Origin: CAMFTQ01 sp051881615
Lineage (GTDB): Bacteria; Bacillota; Clostridia; Oscillospirales; Acutalibacteraceae
Length of the DNA: 54,302 bases
Direction of reading: 5' to 3'
NCBI GenBank assembly: GCA_051881615.1
Contig: JBJEQF010000015.1
Span: 1-54,302 of the forward strand
The notes beneath the pieces are model-generated. The model saw nothing but the letters and a program-made list of their open reading frames with translations. It did no database searches and was not told the origin of the DNA. Position 1 is the first letter of the stretch. Each line of letters opens with the position of its first letter. A program made the position numbers and the translations under genes. Of this stretch, positions 7,904 to 16,528 are shown piece by piece.

Positions 7904-8395
7904 ATGCAGATAACGGTTGAAAATCTCGACAGTCTTATTTCACGTCTTGAGAAATACAGGGCAAATCTGCAAATAAAAATCAATTTGCTTTTAGAAAAGC
8001 TGTCAGTACTCGGTGCATTTCGTGCGAGGGTTGATTTTTCAAATGCTATGTACGCAGGCGATAACGATGTAGAAATAAGCGTTGACAAAACCGAAACAGG
8101 CTATCAGATAACAGCTAAAGGTCAGGCTGTATTATTTATTGAGTTCGGCACAGGTATTCTGAACCCCGAACACCCTCAGTCGGAGGAATTTGGCTTTGCT
8201 CACGGTACCTACGGTAAGGGCAAGGGTGCAAACGAGAAAGGCTGGGTGTATGTGGGTGAACAGGGCAACGCAGGACAGACAATTCGTGAGGGCGTTTACC
8301 GCACCTACGGAAATCCGCCTGCAAAGGCTATGTATAACGCTTCAAAGGATATGAAAGCAGAGATTTACCGTATAGCAAGGGAGGTATTCGCTTGA
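7904..8395 (+). CDS. HK97 gp10-like tail completion protein
   Basis: A 163-aa neck or tail completion protein. It has an N-terminal helix (NLDSLISRLEKYRANLQIKINLLL), the motif GQAVLFIEFGTGI typical of the gp10 family, and a C-terminal helix with ASKDMKAEIYRIAREVF. The centre is long and Gly-rich, with YGKGKGANEKGW. The stop TGA overlaps the TTG start of the next gene. AGGGTGAT precedes the ATG. The FGTGI motif gives more support than position alone. Confidence 0.78.
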   Translation: MQITVENLDSLISRLEKYRANLQIKINLLLEKLSVLGAFRARVDFSNAMYAGDNDVEISVDKTETGYQITAKGQAVLFIEFGTGILNPEHPQSEEFGFAHGTYGKGKGANEKGWVYVGEQGNAGQTIREGVYRTYGNPPAKAMYNASKDMKAEIYRIAREVFA

Positions 8396-8796
8396 TTGAC
8401 ATTGAAAACGAACTGTTTACGGCTTTAGCGGATATTCTCCGAAATAAATACGGCTCTGATTTTACCGTTTACGGTGAAACTGTGCTTGCACCGTCTGTTT
8501 TCCCTTGCGCCTGCATAGAGGAAAGCGACAACTTCACCTATACAAAAACGCAGGACAGCACAAACAGCGAAAATCACGCAGAGCTTGTATATGACGTGAA
8601 TATCTACTCCGACAAAAGAAGTGGCAAGAAAACGCAGTGCAAGGAAATTCTTGCAGTGATTGACAATTATTTTATAAATATCGGCTTTACACGAACTACA
8701 AAAAAGCCGATTTCTTTAGACGATCCGACAAAGTACCGACTTTTTGCAAGGTACTCTGCCGTTGTTTCAAAAAATTCAAAAATTTACAGGAGGTAA
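8392..8796 (+). CDS. Tail terminator-like protein (TTG start)
   Basis: A 134-aa protein in the place of the tail terminator, which caps the tail tube and joins it to the head. It begins at TTG 8392, overlapping the previous stop by 4 nt, with AGGGAGGT just upstream. The layout is an N-terminal helix (IDIENELFTALADILRNKYG) then alternating strands (ELVYDVNIYSDKRSGKK, RLFARYSAVVSKNSKIY), as in SPP1 gp17 / lambda gpU folds. Family assignment is by order and predicted fold, not by a distinctive motif. Confidence 0.62.
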   Translation: MIDIENELFTALADILRNKYGSDFTVYGETVLAPSVFPCACIEESDNFTYTKTQDSTNSENHAELVYDVNIYSDKRSGKKTQCKEILAVIDNYFINIGFTRTTKKPISLDDPTKYRLFARYSAVVSKNSKIYRR

Positions 8797-8801
8797 TTTA
8801 T

Positions 8802-9224
8802 ATGGCTATCAGTACATACAAAATATTTCTTATGCAAAAGGATACATCAGATTATAAAAAGCTGATTGACATCAAGAGCTTTCCCGACCTTGGCGGCGAA
8901 CCCGAAGCACTTGATACAACAACCTTATCCGACAAACAGCAAACATATATCCCCGGCATTGAAAAAACGGAGCCGTTAAAATTTAATGCCAACTATACAT
9001 TAAGCGATTACAAAAAGCTCAAGGCACTCGAAGACAAGGAGCTTGACCTTTCTGTATGGCTCGGCGGTGAAGAAGCCGCAGACACAGTAACTCCGACAGG
9101 CTCTGACGGCAAATATAACTTTAAGGGTTATATTTCTGTTTATCTCAACGGCGGCGGCGTAAACGAGGTTGTCGGTATGACTATCTCTGTTGCCCCGACA
9201 ACAGCAATTACAATCAGCGAGTAA
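8802..9224 (+). CDS. Major tail tube protein
   Basis: A 140-aa protein with the pattern of siphovirus tail tube subunits: MAISTYKIFLMQK at the N-terminus, a DLGGEPEALDTTTLSDKQQTYIPG loop, ANYTLSDYKKLKAL, and a beta-rich end with FKGYISVYLNGGGVNEVVGM. AGGAGG lies 8 nt before the ATG. It is followed by the tail chaperone genes and the tape measure, the standard arrangement. No sheath gene is present beside it, so the tail is non-contractile. Confidence 0.82.
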   Translation: MAISTYKIFLMQKDTSDYKKLIDIKSFPDLGGEPEALDTTTLSDKQQTYIPGIEKTEPLKFNANYTLSDYKKLKALEDKELDLSVWLGGEEAADTVTPTGSDGKYNFKGYISVYLNGGGVNEVVGMTISVAPTTAITISE

Positions 9225-9246
9225 AAACTGACTGGAGGTATTTAAA

Positions 9247-9576
9247 ATGGCTAAGACTATTGAAATTGAGTTTGAGGGCGTTAATTACACACTTGAATTT
9301 ACACGCAGAAGCGTTGATATAATGGAGCGCAGAGGCTTTAAAATTTCTGACATCGGAAGTAAGCCTGTCAGCACATTACCACAGCTTTTTGCAGGTGCAT
9401 TTCTCGCTCATCACAGATTTATAAAGCAGGACGTAATCGACAAAATTTTTGCAAAGCTCAAAAGCAAGGACGAGCTTATCGGTATGCTTGCCGAAATGTA
9501 TAACGAGCCTATCGAAGCTATGATGAACGAGCCACAGGAGGCAGACGAAAGCCTGGACTGGAAAAAGAGCTGGTAA
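9247..9576 (+). CDS. Tail assembly chaperone, short (G-like) form
   Basis: A 109-aa protein between tail tube and tape measure, the position of lambda gpG. The sequence starts TIEIEFEGVNYTLEFTRRSVDIMERRGF, typical of small tail assembly chaperones in Firmicutes phages (DUF5055-like), and ends DESLDWKKSW. It coats the tape measure during tail assembly and is absent from the virion. A -1 slippery site near its 3' end (9561-9567) should give an extended GT-type product. GGAGGT precedes the ATG. Confidence 0.75.
   Translation: MAKTIEIEFEGVNYTLEFTRRSVDIMERRGFKISDIGSKPVSTLPQLFAGAFLAHHRFIKQDVIDKIFAKLKSKDELIGMLAEMYNEPIEAMMNEPQEADESLDWKKSW
9561..9567 (+). promoter_or_regulatory. Probable -1 ribosomal frameshift site GAAAAAG
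   Basis: The zero frame reads TGG-AAA-AAG-AGC-TGG-TAA. Slipping back one base on AAA-AAG gives GAA-AAA-GAG and continues without a stop to 10013. The downstream frame has no ribosome site of its own and reads as protein from before the upstream stop. Many tailed phages express their G/GT chaperone pair this way. Confidence 0.65.
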
Positions 9577-10013
9577 GTAGCTCGTCACCGTTTGAAGAGA
9601 ACGAGCCTGCAAAAGGCTCTGTTCTCTCTTATTCAGAGCAGTTTATATCTCACTTGCCGTTCTATCTGTCAATAGGTATGACCTATGAGCAGTACTGGGA
9701 CGGAGATTGCTGCTTGACTAAATATTACCGCAAAGCATACGAGCTTAAGCGTGACAGAGAAAACGAAAGAGCGTGGCTTCAGGGAATGTATGTCTATGAA
9801 GCGTTGTGTGACGTTGCGCCGATTATCAGAGCATTTGCCAAAGCCGGCACAAAGCCGCTCGAATATCCCGAAAAGCCGTATGCAATTACACAAAAAGAAA
9901 TTAAAAAAAGACAAATCGAAACAGAAAGGGCGAAATATGAAAAAGCAAAAGCGAAAATTGGTTCTTTTGCTGTAAAACATAACGCTTTATTAGCTTGCAG
10001 AAAGGAGGAGTAA
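9561..10013 (+). CDS. Tail assembly chaperone extension (T-like), reached by -1 frameshift
   Basis: This is the second half of a probable frameshift fusion with the gene at 9247. In the -1 frame the protein continues EKELVSSSPFEENEPAKG, then FISHLPFYLSIGMTYEQYWDGD, then a charged helical end (YAITQKEIKKRQIETERAKYEKAKAKIG). The fragment MTYEQYWDGD is common in the T-like part of these chaperones. A TTG at 9654 could start a separate 119-aa protein but has no ribosome site. The tape measure begins 3 bp after the stop. Confidence 0.68.
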   Translation, partial: EKELVSSSSPFEENEPAKGSVLSYSEQFISHLPFYLSIGMTYEQYWDGDCCLTKYYRKAYELKRDRENERAWLQGMYVYEALCDVAPIIRAFAKAGTKPLEYPEKPYAITQKEIKKRQIETERAKYEKAKAKIGSFAVKHNALLACRKEE

Positions 10014-10016
10014 GGT

Positions 10017-13000
10017 ATGTCCGATACTGTTCTTGAAACGCTTGTCATAAGAGTAAATTCCGATACCGTTTCTGCCGAAAACGGTCTGAATAGATTACTG
10101 AATACGCTGTCAAGGTTTAATGTAAGCACACAAGCGTCAGGAAGCTCTGTTCAGGCTTCCTTTGAAAAGGTTGCAACTGCAGGTGAAAAAGGTGCAAAAA
10201 GAATAAGAAACAGCTTTTTGAAGGCTGCAACAGGCGCATATATCGCAAACGCAACATTTAAAAAGGTAGCAAGCATTTTCGGTAGCTGGTTTAATGAAGC
10301 AAACAGTTATGTTGAAGCTCTTAACCTGTTTAACGTTGCTATGGGTGACGGTGCCGAAAAAGCACTTAAATACGCACGTTCCGTTGAAAGGATAATGGGC
10401 GTTGACCTAAAGGAATGGCTTTCATATCAGGGCGGCTTTAATCAGCTTGCGGAAGGCTACGGCATTGCTTCTGAATACGCAAACACAATGAGCCAGAACC
10501 TCACACAGTTAGCCTATGACCTGTCCTCTTTATGGAACACAGATGTAAAGACTGCGTTTCAAAAGCTACAAAGCGGAATGTCGGGACAGATTAAAGGCTT
10601 AAAGGTCTGGGGTATCAACGTATCTGTTGCACAGATTAAGGAAACTGCACTTGCACACGGCATTGACCTTGCTACCTCTAAAATGACAGAAGCGCAAAAG
10701 GCTACGCTGCGATATATCACGATTATGGAACAGACGGCAAACGCACAGGGCGACTTGGCAAGGACTATAGCTACACCTGCAAACGCTCTGAGAATTTTAA
10801 ATGTGCAGTGGACGCAGGCAAAGCGAGCTATGGGACAGGTTATAAGCGTTGTTGCCGTTAAGGTTATCCCTTATTTTCAAGCACTTATTCAGATTATCAA
10901 GGAAACGGCACAGAGCCTTGCGAAATTCTTCGGTTACGAGCTGCCCGAAATTGACTATTCCGACAGCATAAATCAGGGTGCATCGTCTGCTGAGGACTTC
11001 AACGACAGTCTGTCTGACGCTGTAGAAACGTCAAAGGAGCTTAAACGCTCACTGCTTGGCATTGATGAGATAAACGCACTGACGGATAACTCGGCTGCTT
11101 CGTCGTTAGGCTCAACGCTCGGCGGCGGTTATGACCCTACTTTCGGCATTGACCTTGACAAATACAGCTACGACTTTATGTCAAAGGTTAAAATGCCTGA
11201 TTTAGAGAAATATAAGGAAGAGCTTTACGGAGTGCTTGATGTCGTTAAATACATAGCGATTGCATTTGCTTCCTGGAAGATTTCATCAGGCATTATAAAT
11301 TCTGTTGAAACAATACAGTCTATGCTAAAAAACAAAATCAATAAAGCAAGCAAAATAGCGGTAGGTTTTACTTTGATGGTAACAGGCTTATGGCTTGAGT
11401 GGGACGGCGCATATAACATTGGCAACGGAACAGGAAATGTCTGGGACTATGTCAAAATGGCTTTAGGCTCTGCTTTAGCTATAGGCGGTTCGCTACTGGT
11501 ATTCGGTACGGGTCCTCTTGGCTGGACTATAGGAATTACGGCTGCACTTGCCATAGGTATTGCAGGAATAACCGTAGGCTATAACGCTAAACAGTTAAGA
11601 GAGGACTTAGAAAAAAGGTTTGGCGAAATAAGCCTGACAGCAGAGGAAGTTAAGGAATACGCTATGAAGCTCACAACAAGCGAGCTGTCTGTAAAGCTCG
11701 ACCTCTATGTTGATGAGCTTGAAACCTTATCCTCTATCGAAAAACAGCTTGACGATGTGATTTCAGACCTTAGCAGAAAGAATTTGCGTGTATCGCTCGG
11801 CTTGACAGTCAGCGACAGTGATTACGAAACCTCTGTAAACAATTTTGTTGATAAAGCAATCGAATACATAGAGCAAAAACAAGTTGTTGCAAGTTTAGCA
11901 ATAGACATCATCTACAGCGACACTTCTGCGTCATCAGAAAGCCTTTCGCAGTTTGTAGATGATTACTACAGCGGAACATCTGAAAAGCTCAACGAGCTTG
12001 GCACAAGGCTCAAAGAGGTTGTTGCAGAAGGCTTTAAGGACGGCAAGTGGATTGAGGACAGTCACGCCGAAGCTATGAAGCTGCAAAAGGAAATCAACGA
12101 AGTAATAAACGAGGTTGCTACAGCCGAAACAAACGCAAAAATGAAGGCTTTGCTTTATGATAATCAAGGTAAAGATGACCTGACAGCTGAGAGCTTTAAG
12201 GAAGTAATAAACAAGGCTGAGGAAATCATAAAGGAGCAGCAAGAGAATTTAGAAAAAGCACGTATTACTGTCTTTGCACAGGCAGAGCTTAAATATAATT
12301 CTGACATCAAGGCTGGAAAATCAGAAAAAGAAGCAAGAAAAGCCTATGACGATACTATAAAAAAGGCACAGGAAGAGTTCAACAAAGGAAAGATAAAATT
12401 AGATAGTAAGGTATTCGATTTCGGAATGGACACTATCGAAAGCAAATATGCTGATGAGCTTAAAAAACTTGAACCTATATTAAGCAAAAATACAAATCAA
12501 TTATTTCAGGACGCAGTCGACAGCATAAAAATAGCTATTCCTAACGACCTCTGGGACAAAAACAGCATAAGCAAAAATATAGGTGTTTTAACACAAAGCA
12601 TAAAAGAGAATTTTGAGCAAGCCGATATTTCTGGTTATGCAAGAGAGAATATGGACGAGCTTATAAAAGAACTTCAGCCTACTATTGATGATTTTAACGA
12701 GATTGCAGAATCTAACCGCAAAGCCGGCAAAGCAGTGCCGAAATATGTTTCTGAGGGTTTAAGAACACCTAACCTTATTAAAGCGTTAACAGGTGATGTA
12801 GATGCGCTTAACTATATTACAGGTGAGCATTTATCTACATCAACAACATTTTTGGAAACACTTGCTACCGCCGAAAACGCAGGAAAGAACATAACAGGCG
12901 AGGTTGCAAACGGCTTGTTAAATAATTTGGAAATTGTCGAAAACGCATCTAACGGAACGATAACGTTAATAAACGATACTATCGGCGAAAAGACATTATC

Positions 13001-13700
13001 TGTAACACCTACTTTAGTACAAAATCTGAAGGACTTAGGTATAAATCTTTCAGACGGACTAAAAAACGGTGTTGACGAACAGACAAAGAAAAACAGTTCT
13101 TCTATTGAAAATTCGTTTAATACGGTAAACACTTCCGCAAAAAATGTTTTCGGCAAGGACAATTTTGTTCCATACGGCGAAAGTGCCGCTGACGGTATCA
13201 AGGACGGCATTGTAAAAGGAATGGATAAAAACCGTTCAGCTATTGAATCGGCGTTTAGTTTTGTCGGCAAAAAGGCTCATCAATCGTTCTTGGAACAGAG
13301 CTTTCCCGATATTACTGCTCAGGTAAATCAGATAAACAAGAACAATCCGTTAAGTCCGCAGTATAGTATTAAATTTGCAAAGATGTACGGCTCCGGCGGA
13401 TTCCCTGAAACAGGGCAGATGTTCATCGCACGTGAAGGTGCTCCAGAATTGGTCGGTACTATCGGCAATAAGTCTGCTGTAGTAAACAATGAACAGATTA
13501 TATCGGGCATTTCAGAGGGTGTTGCAGACGCTAACGCAGAGCAGAACGCACTTTTAAGAGAGCAGAACAATCTGCTCAGAAAGCTGCTTGACAAGGACTA
13601 TCCTGTACCAAATCCGTACGGCGGTGCAAACAGCCTTGTAAGCGAAATTCAAAGAAAAAACAGGCGTGACGGTAAAACCGTTATTCCTGTAGGAGTTTAA
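10017..13700 (+). CDS. Tail tape measure protein
   Basis: A 1227-aa protein whose length sets tail length. At the usual 1.5 angstrom per residue this predicts a tail near 180 nm. It has an N-terminal region with VIRVNSDTVSAENGLNRLL, a conserved zone including EWLSYQGGFNQLAEGYG and KLQSGMSGQIKGLKVWGI, a hydrophobic segment around residues 483-522 (probably membrane-inserting during DNA ejection), then long charged coiled coils. The C-terminus has MFIAREGAPELVGTIGN, a phrase common at the end of tape measure proteins. It is not fused to a lysozyme or peptidase domain that I can see. Confidence 0.9.
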   Translation: MSDTVLETLVIRVNSDTVSAENGLNRLLNTLSRFNVSTQASGSSVQASFEKVATAGEKGAKRIRNSFLKAATGAYIANATFKKVASIFGSWFNEANSYVEALNLFNVAMGDGAEKALKYARSVERIMGVDLKEWLSYQGGFNQLAEGYGIASEYANTMSQNLTQLAYDLSSLWNTDVKTAFQKLQSGMSGQIKGLKVWGINVSVAQIKETALAHGIDLATSKMTEAQKATLRYITIMEQTANAQGDLARTIATPANALRILNVQWTQAKRAMGQVISVVAVKVIPYFQALIQIIKETAQSLAKFFGYELPEIDYSDSINQGASSAEDFNDSLSDAVETSKELKRSLLGIDEINALTDNSAASSLGSTLGGGYDPTFGIDLDKYSYDFMSKVKMPDLEKYKEELYGVLDVVKYIAIAFASWKISSGIINSVETIQSMLKNKINKASKIAVGFTLMVTGLWLEWDGAYNIGNGTGNVWDYVKMALGSALAIGGSLLVFGTGPLGWTIGITAALAIGIAGITVGYNAKQLREDLEKRFGEISLTAEEVKEYAMKLTTSELSVKLDLYVDELETLSSIEKQLDDVISDLSRKNLRVSLGLTVSDSDYETSVNNFVDKAIEYIEQKQVVASLAIDIIYSDTSASSESLSQFVDDYYSGTSEKLNELGTRLKEVVAEGFKDGKWIEDSHAEAMKLQKEINEVINEVATAETNAKMKALLYDNQGKDDLTAESFKEVINKAEEIIKEQQENLEKARITVFAQAELKYNSDIKAGKSEKEARKAYDDTIKKAQEEFNKGKIKLDSKVFDFGMDTIESKYADELKKLEPILSKNTNQLFQDAVDSIKIAIPNDLWDKNSISKNIGVLTQSIKENFEQADISGYARENMDELIKELQPTIDDFNEIAESNRKAGKAVPKYVSEGLRTPNLIKALTGDVDALNYITGEHLSTSTTFLETLATAENAGKNITGEVANGLLNNLEIVENASNGTITLINDTIGEKTLSVTPTLVQNLKDLGINLSDGLKNGVDEQTKKNSSSIENSFNTVNTSAKNVFGKDNFVPYGESAADGIKDGIVKGMDKNRSAIESAFSFVGKKAHQSFLEQSFPDITAQVNQINKNNPLSPQYSIKFAKMYGSGGFPETGQMFIAREGAPELVGTIGNKSAVVNNEQIISGISEGVADANAEQNALLREQNNLLRKLLDKDYPVPNPYGGANSLVSEIQRKNRRDGKTVIPVGV

Positions 13701-13713
13701 GAGGAGGGACACA

Positions 13714-14094
13714 ATGGCAGATTATTTACAGCAGTACAATCCTATCCGTTCAGTAAACGGAAAAGCCGTTCCGTGTCCCTCCTCTTATTTGTGGAAGTTA
13801 GAGGACGTTTCAGCGGCAGACGCAGGCAGAACAGAAGATACTGTTATGCACAAAAACAGAGTAGGTCAGCTTGTCGGCTTGGAATTAGGCTGGAAAAACA
13901 TCAAAACGGCAGAGGTTTCAGAAATACTCAAAGCGTTCAACCCCGAATACATAACCGTCTGCTACTTAGACGCAATGCAAGGAAAGTACGTTACATCAGT
14001 ATTTTATGTAGGCAACCGTTCAGCTCCTATGTATAACTCCCGAAAAGGTGTGTGGTCTAACCTTTCCTTTAACATAATTGAAAGGTCGGGTTAA
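13714..14094 (+). CDS. Distal tail-associated protein, DUF6711-like
   Basis: A 126-aa protein between the tape measure and the large tail hub gene. It reads RSVNGKAVPCPSSYLWKLEDVSAADAGRTEDTVMHKNRVGQ, then KNIKTAEVSEILKAF and ERSG at the end, similar to the small Firmicutes phage proteins labelled DUF6711. The placement suggests the distal tail or baseplate. GAGGAGGG precedes the ATG. No catalytic motif is visible. Confidence 0.65.
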   Translation: MADYLQQYNPIRSVNGKAVPCPSSYLWKLEDVSAADAGRTEDTVMHKNRVGQLVGLELGWKNIKTAEVSEILKAFNPEYITVCYLDAMQGKYVTSVFYVGNRSAPMYNSRKGVWSNLSFNIIERSG

Positions 14095-14097
14095 GCT

Positions 14098-16191
14098 ATG
14101 GCATATCCTATTGAAGAAAATGCACTTAAACTGTTTACAAAGCCGTATCTGCAAACAGTCAGCATAACCTTTTACGGAACAGCCGATACATTTGAAATCA
14201 CCGAAGCCGATATTGTTCAGGGTGGCTTGTCAATAAACCGTTACTGTGTTTCGGGAAGCAGGATTGAAACAGGCTCGGCGATTGCCTCGGAGCTTAAGCT
14301 GTTGCTTGATAACTCTGACGGCAGATATGACGATACTGTTTTTGAGGGTGCGGAGCTTTATGTGAAAATAGGAATAAAAAAGTGGGACGCACAGCGTTGG
14401 GAAAACGCACAGCTCCATTACATTCCGTTAGGCTACTTCACCGTTGACGAAGCACCACGCAAACTAAGGCAAATATCGCTTACCGCACTTGACAGAATGA
14501 TGATGTTTGACAAAAAAGTAAACTGGTCAGGCATTTTATTCCCTGTAACGGTCGGCGGCTTGATCGATATAATATGTGCTAAATGCTCGGTAATGCTCGG
14601 CGAAAGTCGGGAAAATCTGAAAGCTCTGCCGAATTATGGCTACAAAATAAACACCGCTCCAAATGACGAGGATTTAACGTACAGACAGCTTTTATCCTAT
14701 ATGGGACAAATTACAGGCACGTGTGCTTTCATTGACTGGGACGGCAGATTAAGGCTTAAATGGTACGAAGAAACAAACACTGAAATCAACCTGAGCAATC
14801 GCTTTGATTCTGACTTGCAGGAAAAGAAAATAACGATTACCGGCATAGAGGTGTCGGACGGCGAAAACGTATATCTGAAAGGCACTGACGGCTACACAAT
14901 CAGCATTGACGGCAACAGCCTTATTCAGCACGATTACCAGACTGTTGCAACCGCCTTGTATAACAAGCTCGGCGGCTTTACATATACACCGTTTTCAGCT
15001 GTTGTAAAGCCTATGCCGCATATATATCCTCTTGACATTATTACTTTTGTCGATAAAAAGGGTACTAAGCATAAAACCATCATTACCGACTGCACCTTTA
15101 CTCTTAACGGAAACACTGAAATTGAGGGCAAGGGCGAAACAGCGACAAACAGCGGTTATGCGACTTCAAACCCTTTAACAAAAAAGGAAAAGGAAATTGT
15201 CGAAAAAATGCTGACAGCACGTCAGCAGTCAACGCTTTCTTTGAATGAAACCATATGCAACGCACTCGGCTTGTGGCGCACAGAAGCAAAGCAGGCAGAC
15301 GGAAGCGTTATATATTACTTCCACAACACACAGGATATAGAAAACAGCTCTGTTATCTATACATACAATTCAGGCGGCTTTGCCTGGACTGACAGCTGGA
15401 ATGACGGAAATCCTGTATGGCTCAACGGAATTGACAGAAACGGCAATGCAGTGCTTAACATTATATCGGCATATAAAATCACCGCCGAAATGTTAGACGC
15501 AACATATGTTGATGAGGTTAATAACAAAATAACGTCATTAAAAACAAAAATAGACGCTATCACAGCCGAGGTGAGCGACGGCACATCAGGAACAAGTCTG
15601 ACGCTATCACCAAACGCTGTTCAGCTTGCCTGGAATAATGTTTCAAGATATATCAAACTTGAAAACGCACAGCTCAATATCTATAATTCATCAGATATAA
15701 AGCTGATGTCGCTCAACCAATACGGTCAGAATATTTATGACAGCACAGGCTCACTTCTGATGTCATTAGACCAATACGGACAGGGATTTTTTTATAACAG
15801 CAAAAATGTCGGCAGGGTAGGTACTAACCGTTATGCGGGCAACGAAGATTACAGAGGTATTGAATTTGACCTCGAAAACTCATCGGCTTATATGTCTTGG
15901 GCTTATAGAGATAGTCCGGATGGCGAATATTACCAAATGAAGCTGACCTACACATCTAAGCAATTAGGCAGCTATGCGCCTAATACGTTAAACGCAGGCT
16001 GTCCTCTTGATATGCACAACTACAATATCAACAACGCTTGCCTTAAAAACTGGAGCTTTGAGGGTGGCAGTACAACTGGAACATTCAGCGGCTATTATGT
16101 AACAGCCTTTAACAGCGACGGTACTGCCGCAACGTGGAAGCAGTTCAGCCTTGAATTTATAAACGGCATTTTGCAAAATGCTACGTGGTAA
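14098..16191 (+). CDS. Tail tip / baseplate hub protein
   Basis: A 697-aa tail structural protein beginning 3 bp after the previous stop. The first 350 residues are beta-rich with a hub-like pattern: SGSRIETGSAIASELKLLLDNSDGRYDD, FTVDEAPRKLRQISLTALDRMMMFDK and FIDWDGRLRLKWY. A coiled section follows (LTKKEKEIVEKMLTARQQSTLSLNETIC), then a C-terminal region with repeated KLMSLNQYGQNIYDSTGSLLMSLDQYGQ elements. It probably forms the tail tip that holds receptor-binding proteins. No peptidase or hydrolase motif was recognised. Confidence 0.72.
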   Translation: MAYPIEENALKLFTKPYLQTVSITFYGTADTFEITEADIVQGGLSINRYCVSGSRIETGSAIASELKLLLDNSDGRYDDTVFEGAELYVKIGIKKWDAQRWENAQLHYIPLGYFTVDEAPRKLRQISLTALDRMMMFDKKVNWSGILFPVTVGGLIDIICAKCSVMLGESRENLKALPNYGYKINTAPNDEDLTYRQLLSYMGQITGTCAFIDWDGRLRLKWYEETNTEINLSNRFDSDLQEKKITITGIEVSDGENVYLKGTDGYTISIDGNSLIQHDYQTVATALYNKLGGFTYTPFSAVVKPMPHIYPLDIITFVDKKGTKHKTIITDCTFTLNGNTEIEGKGETATNSGYATSNPLTKKEKEIVEKMLTARQQSTLSLNETICNALGLWRTEAKQADGSVIYYFHNTQDIENSSVIYTYNSGGFAWTDSWNDGNPVWLNGIDRNGNAVLNIISAYKITAEMLDATYVDEVNNKITSLKTKIDAITAEVSDGTSGTSLTLSPNAVQLAWNNVSRYIKLENAQLNIYNSSDIKLMSLNQYGQNIYDSTGSLLMSLDQYGQGFFYNSKNVGRVGTNRYAGNEDYRGIEFDLENSSAYMSWAYRDSPDGEYYQMKLTYTSKQLGSYAPNTLNAGCPLDMHNYNINNACLKNWSFEGGSTTGTFSGYYVTAFNSDGTAATWKQFSLEFINGILQNATW

Positions 16192-16206
16192 GGAGATGAC
16201 AAAGGT

Positions 16207-16323
16207 GTGGAAATAATAATTAAGAATAATGTGATTGACGAAGCAGACAAAGCACGTCCACCGCAAAAGTCGGAGGAAATTTTTGCAGTCAGCGAAAATA
16301 AGAGGAGTGAGAATAATGGATAA
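16207..16323 (+). CDS. Possible small phage protein (38 aa, GTG start)
   Basis: An open frame from GTG 16207 to TAA 16323 encodes VEIIIKNNVIDEADKARPP followed by a charged end. AAGGAG lies 11 nt upstream, and the frame overlaps the next start by 8 nt, as in tightly packed phage operons. It fills the only gap between two tail genes. Nothing identifies its function, and so short a frame could be chance. Confidence 0.4.
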   Translation: MEIIIKNNVIDEADKARPPQKSEEIFAVSENKRSENNG

Positions 16324-16528
16324 TCAGCAACCACTCAGCATTATAATCGAAAACGCTAAGGCTCGGCTGTTGCAGTCGTTAAATCAGGTTTTAAAAGAAA
16401 CCAATCTCCCGGCATTTTTAGTTGAGGGAATGGTGCTTGAGCTTCTGGCAGAGGTAAGAGGCAGAAAAAACCTTGAGCTTGCTATTGATTTCAACAGAAA
16501 AACAAACGATGAAAATGAGGTGAAATAA
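16316..16528 (+). CDS. Small phage protein, unknown function (70 aa)
   Basis: Starts at ATG 16316 with GAGGAG at 16302-16307; in-frame codons further upstream have no ribosome site and overlap the small frame before. The product is MDNQQPLSIIIENAKARL..., a helical protein with a Leu-rich centre (LVEGMVLELLAEVRG) and a charged tail. Its stop overlaps the next ATG by one base (TAATG), so translation is coupled to the receptor-binding-type gene. Small proteins at this position accompany tail fibre genes in Clostridia phages, but the role is unknown. Confidence 0.62.
   Translation: MDNQQPLSIIIENAKARLLQSLNQVLKETNLPAFLVEGMVLELLAEVRGRKNLELAIDFNRKTNDENEVK

Noticed and set aside
9654..10013. Independent TTG-started gene after the tail chaperone
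   Set aside because: There is no ribosome site, and the frame is open further upstream to the slippery site.
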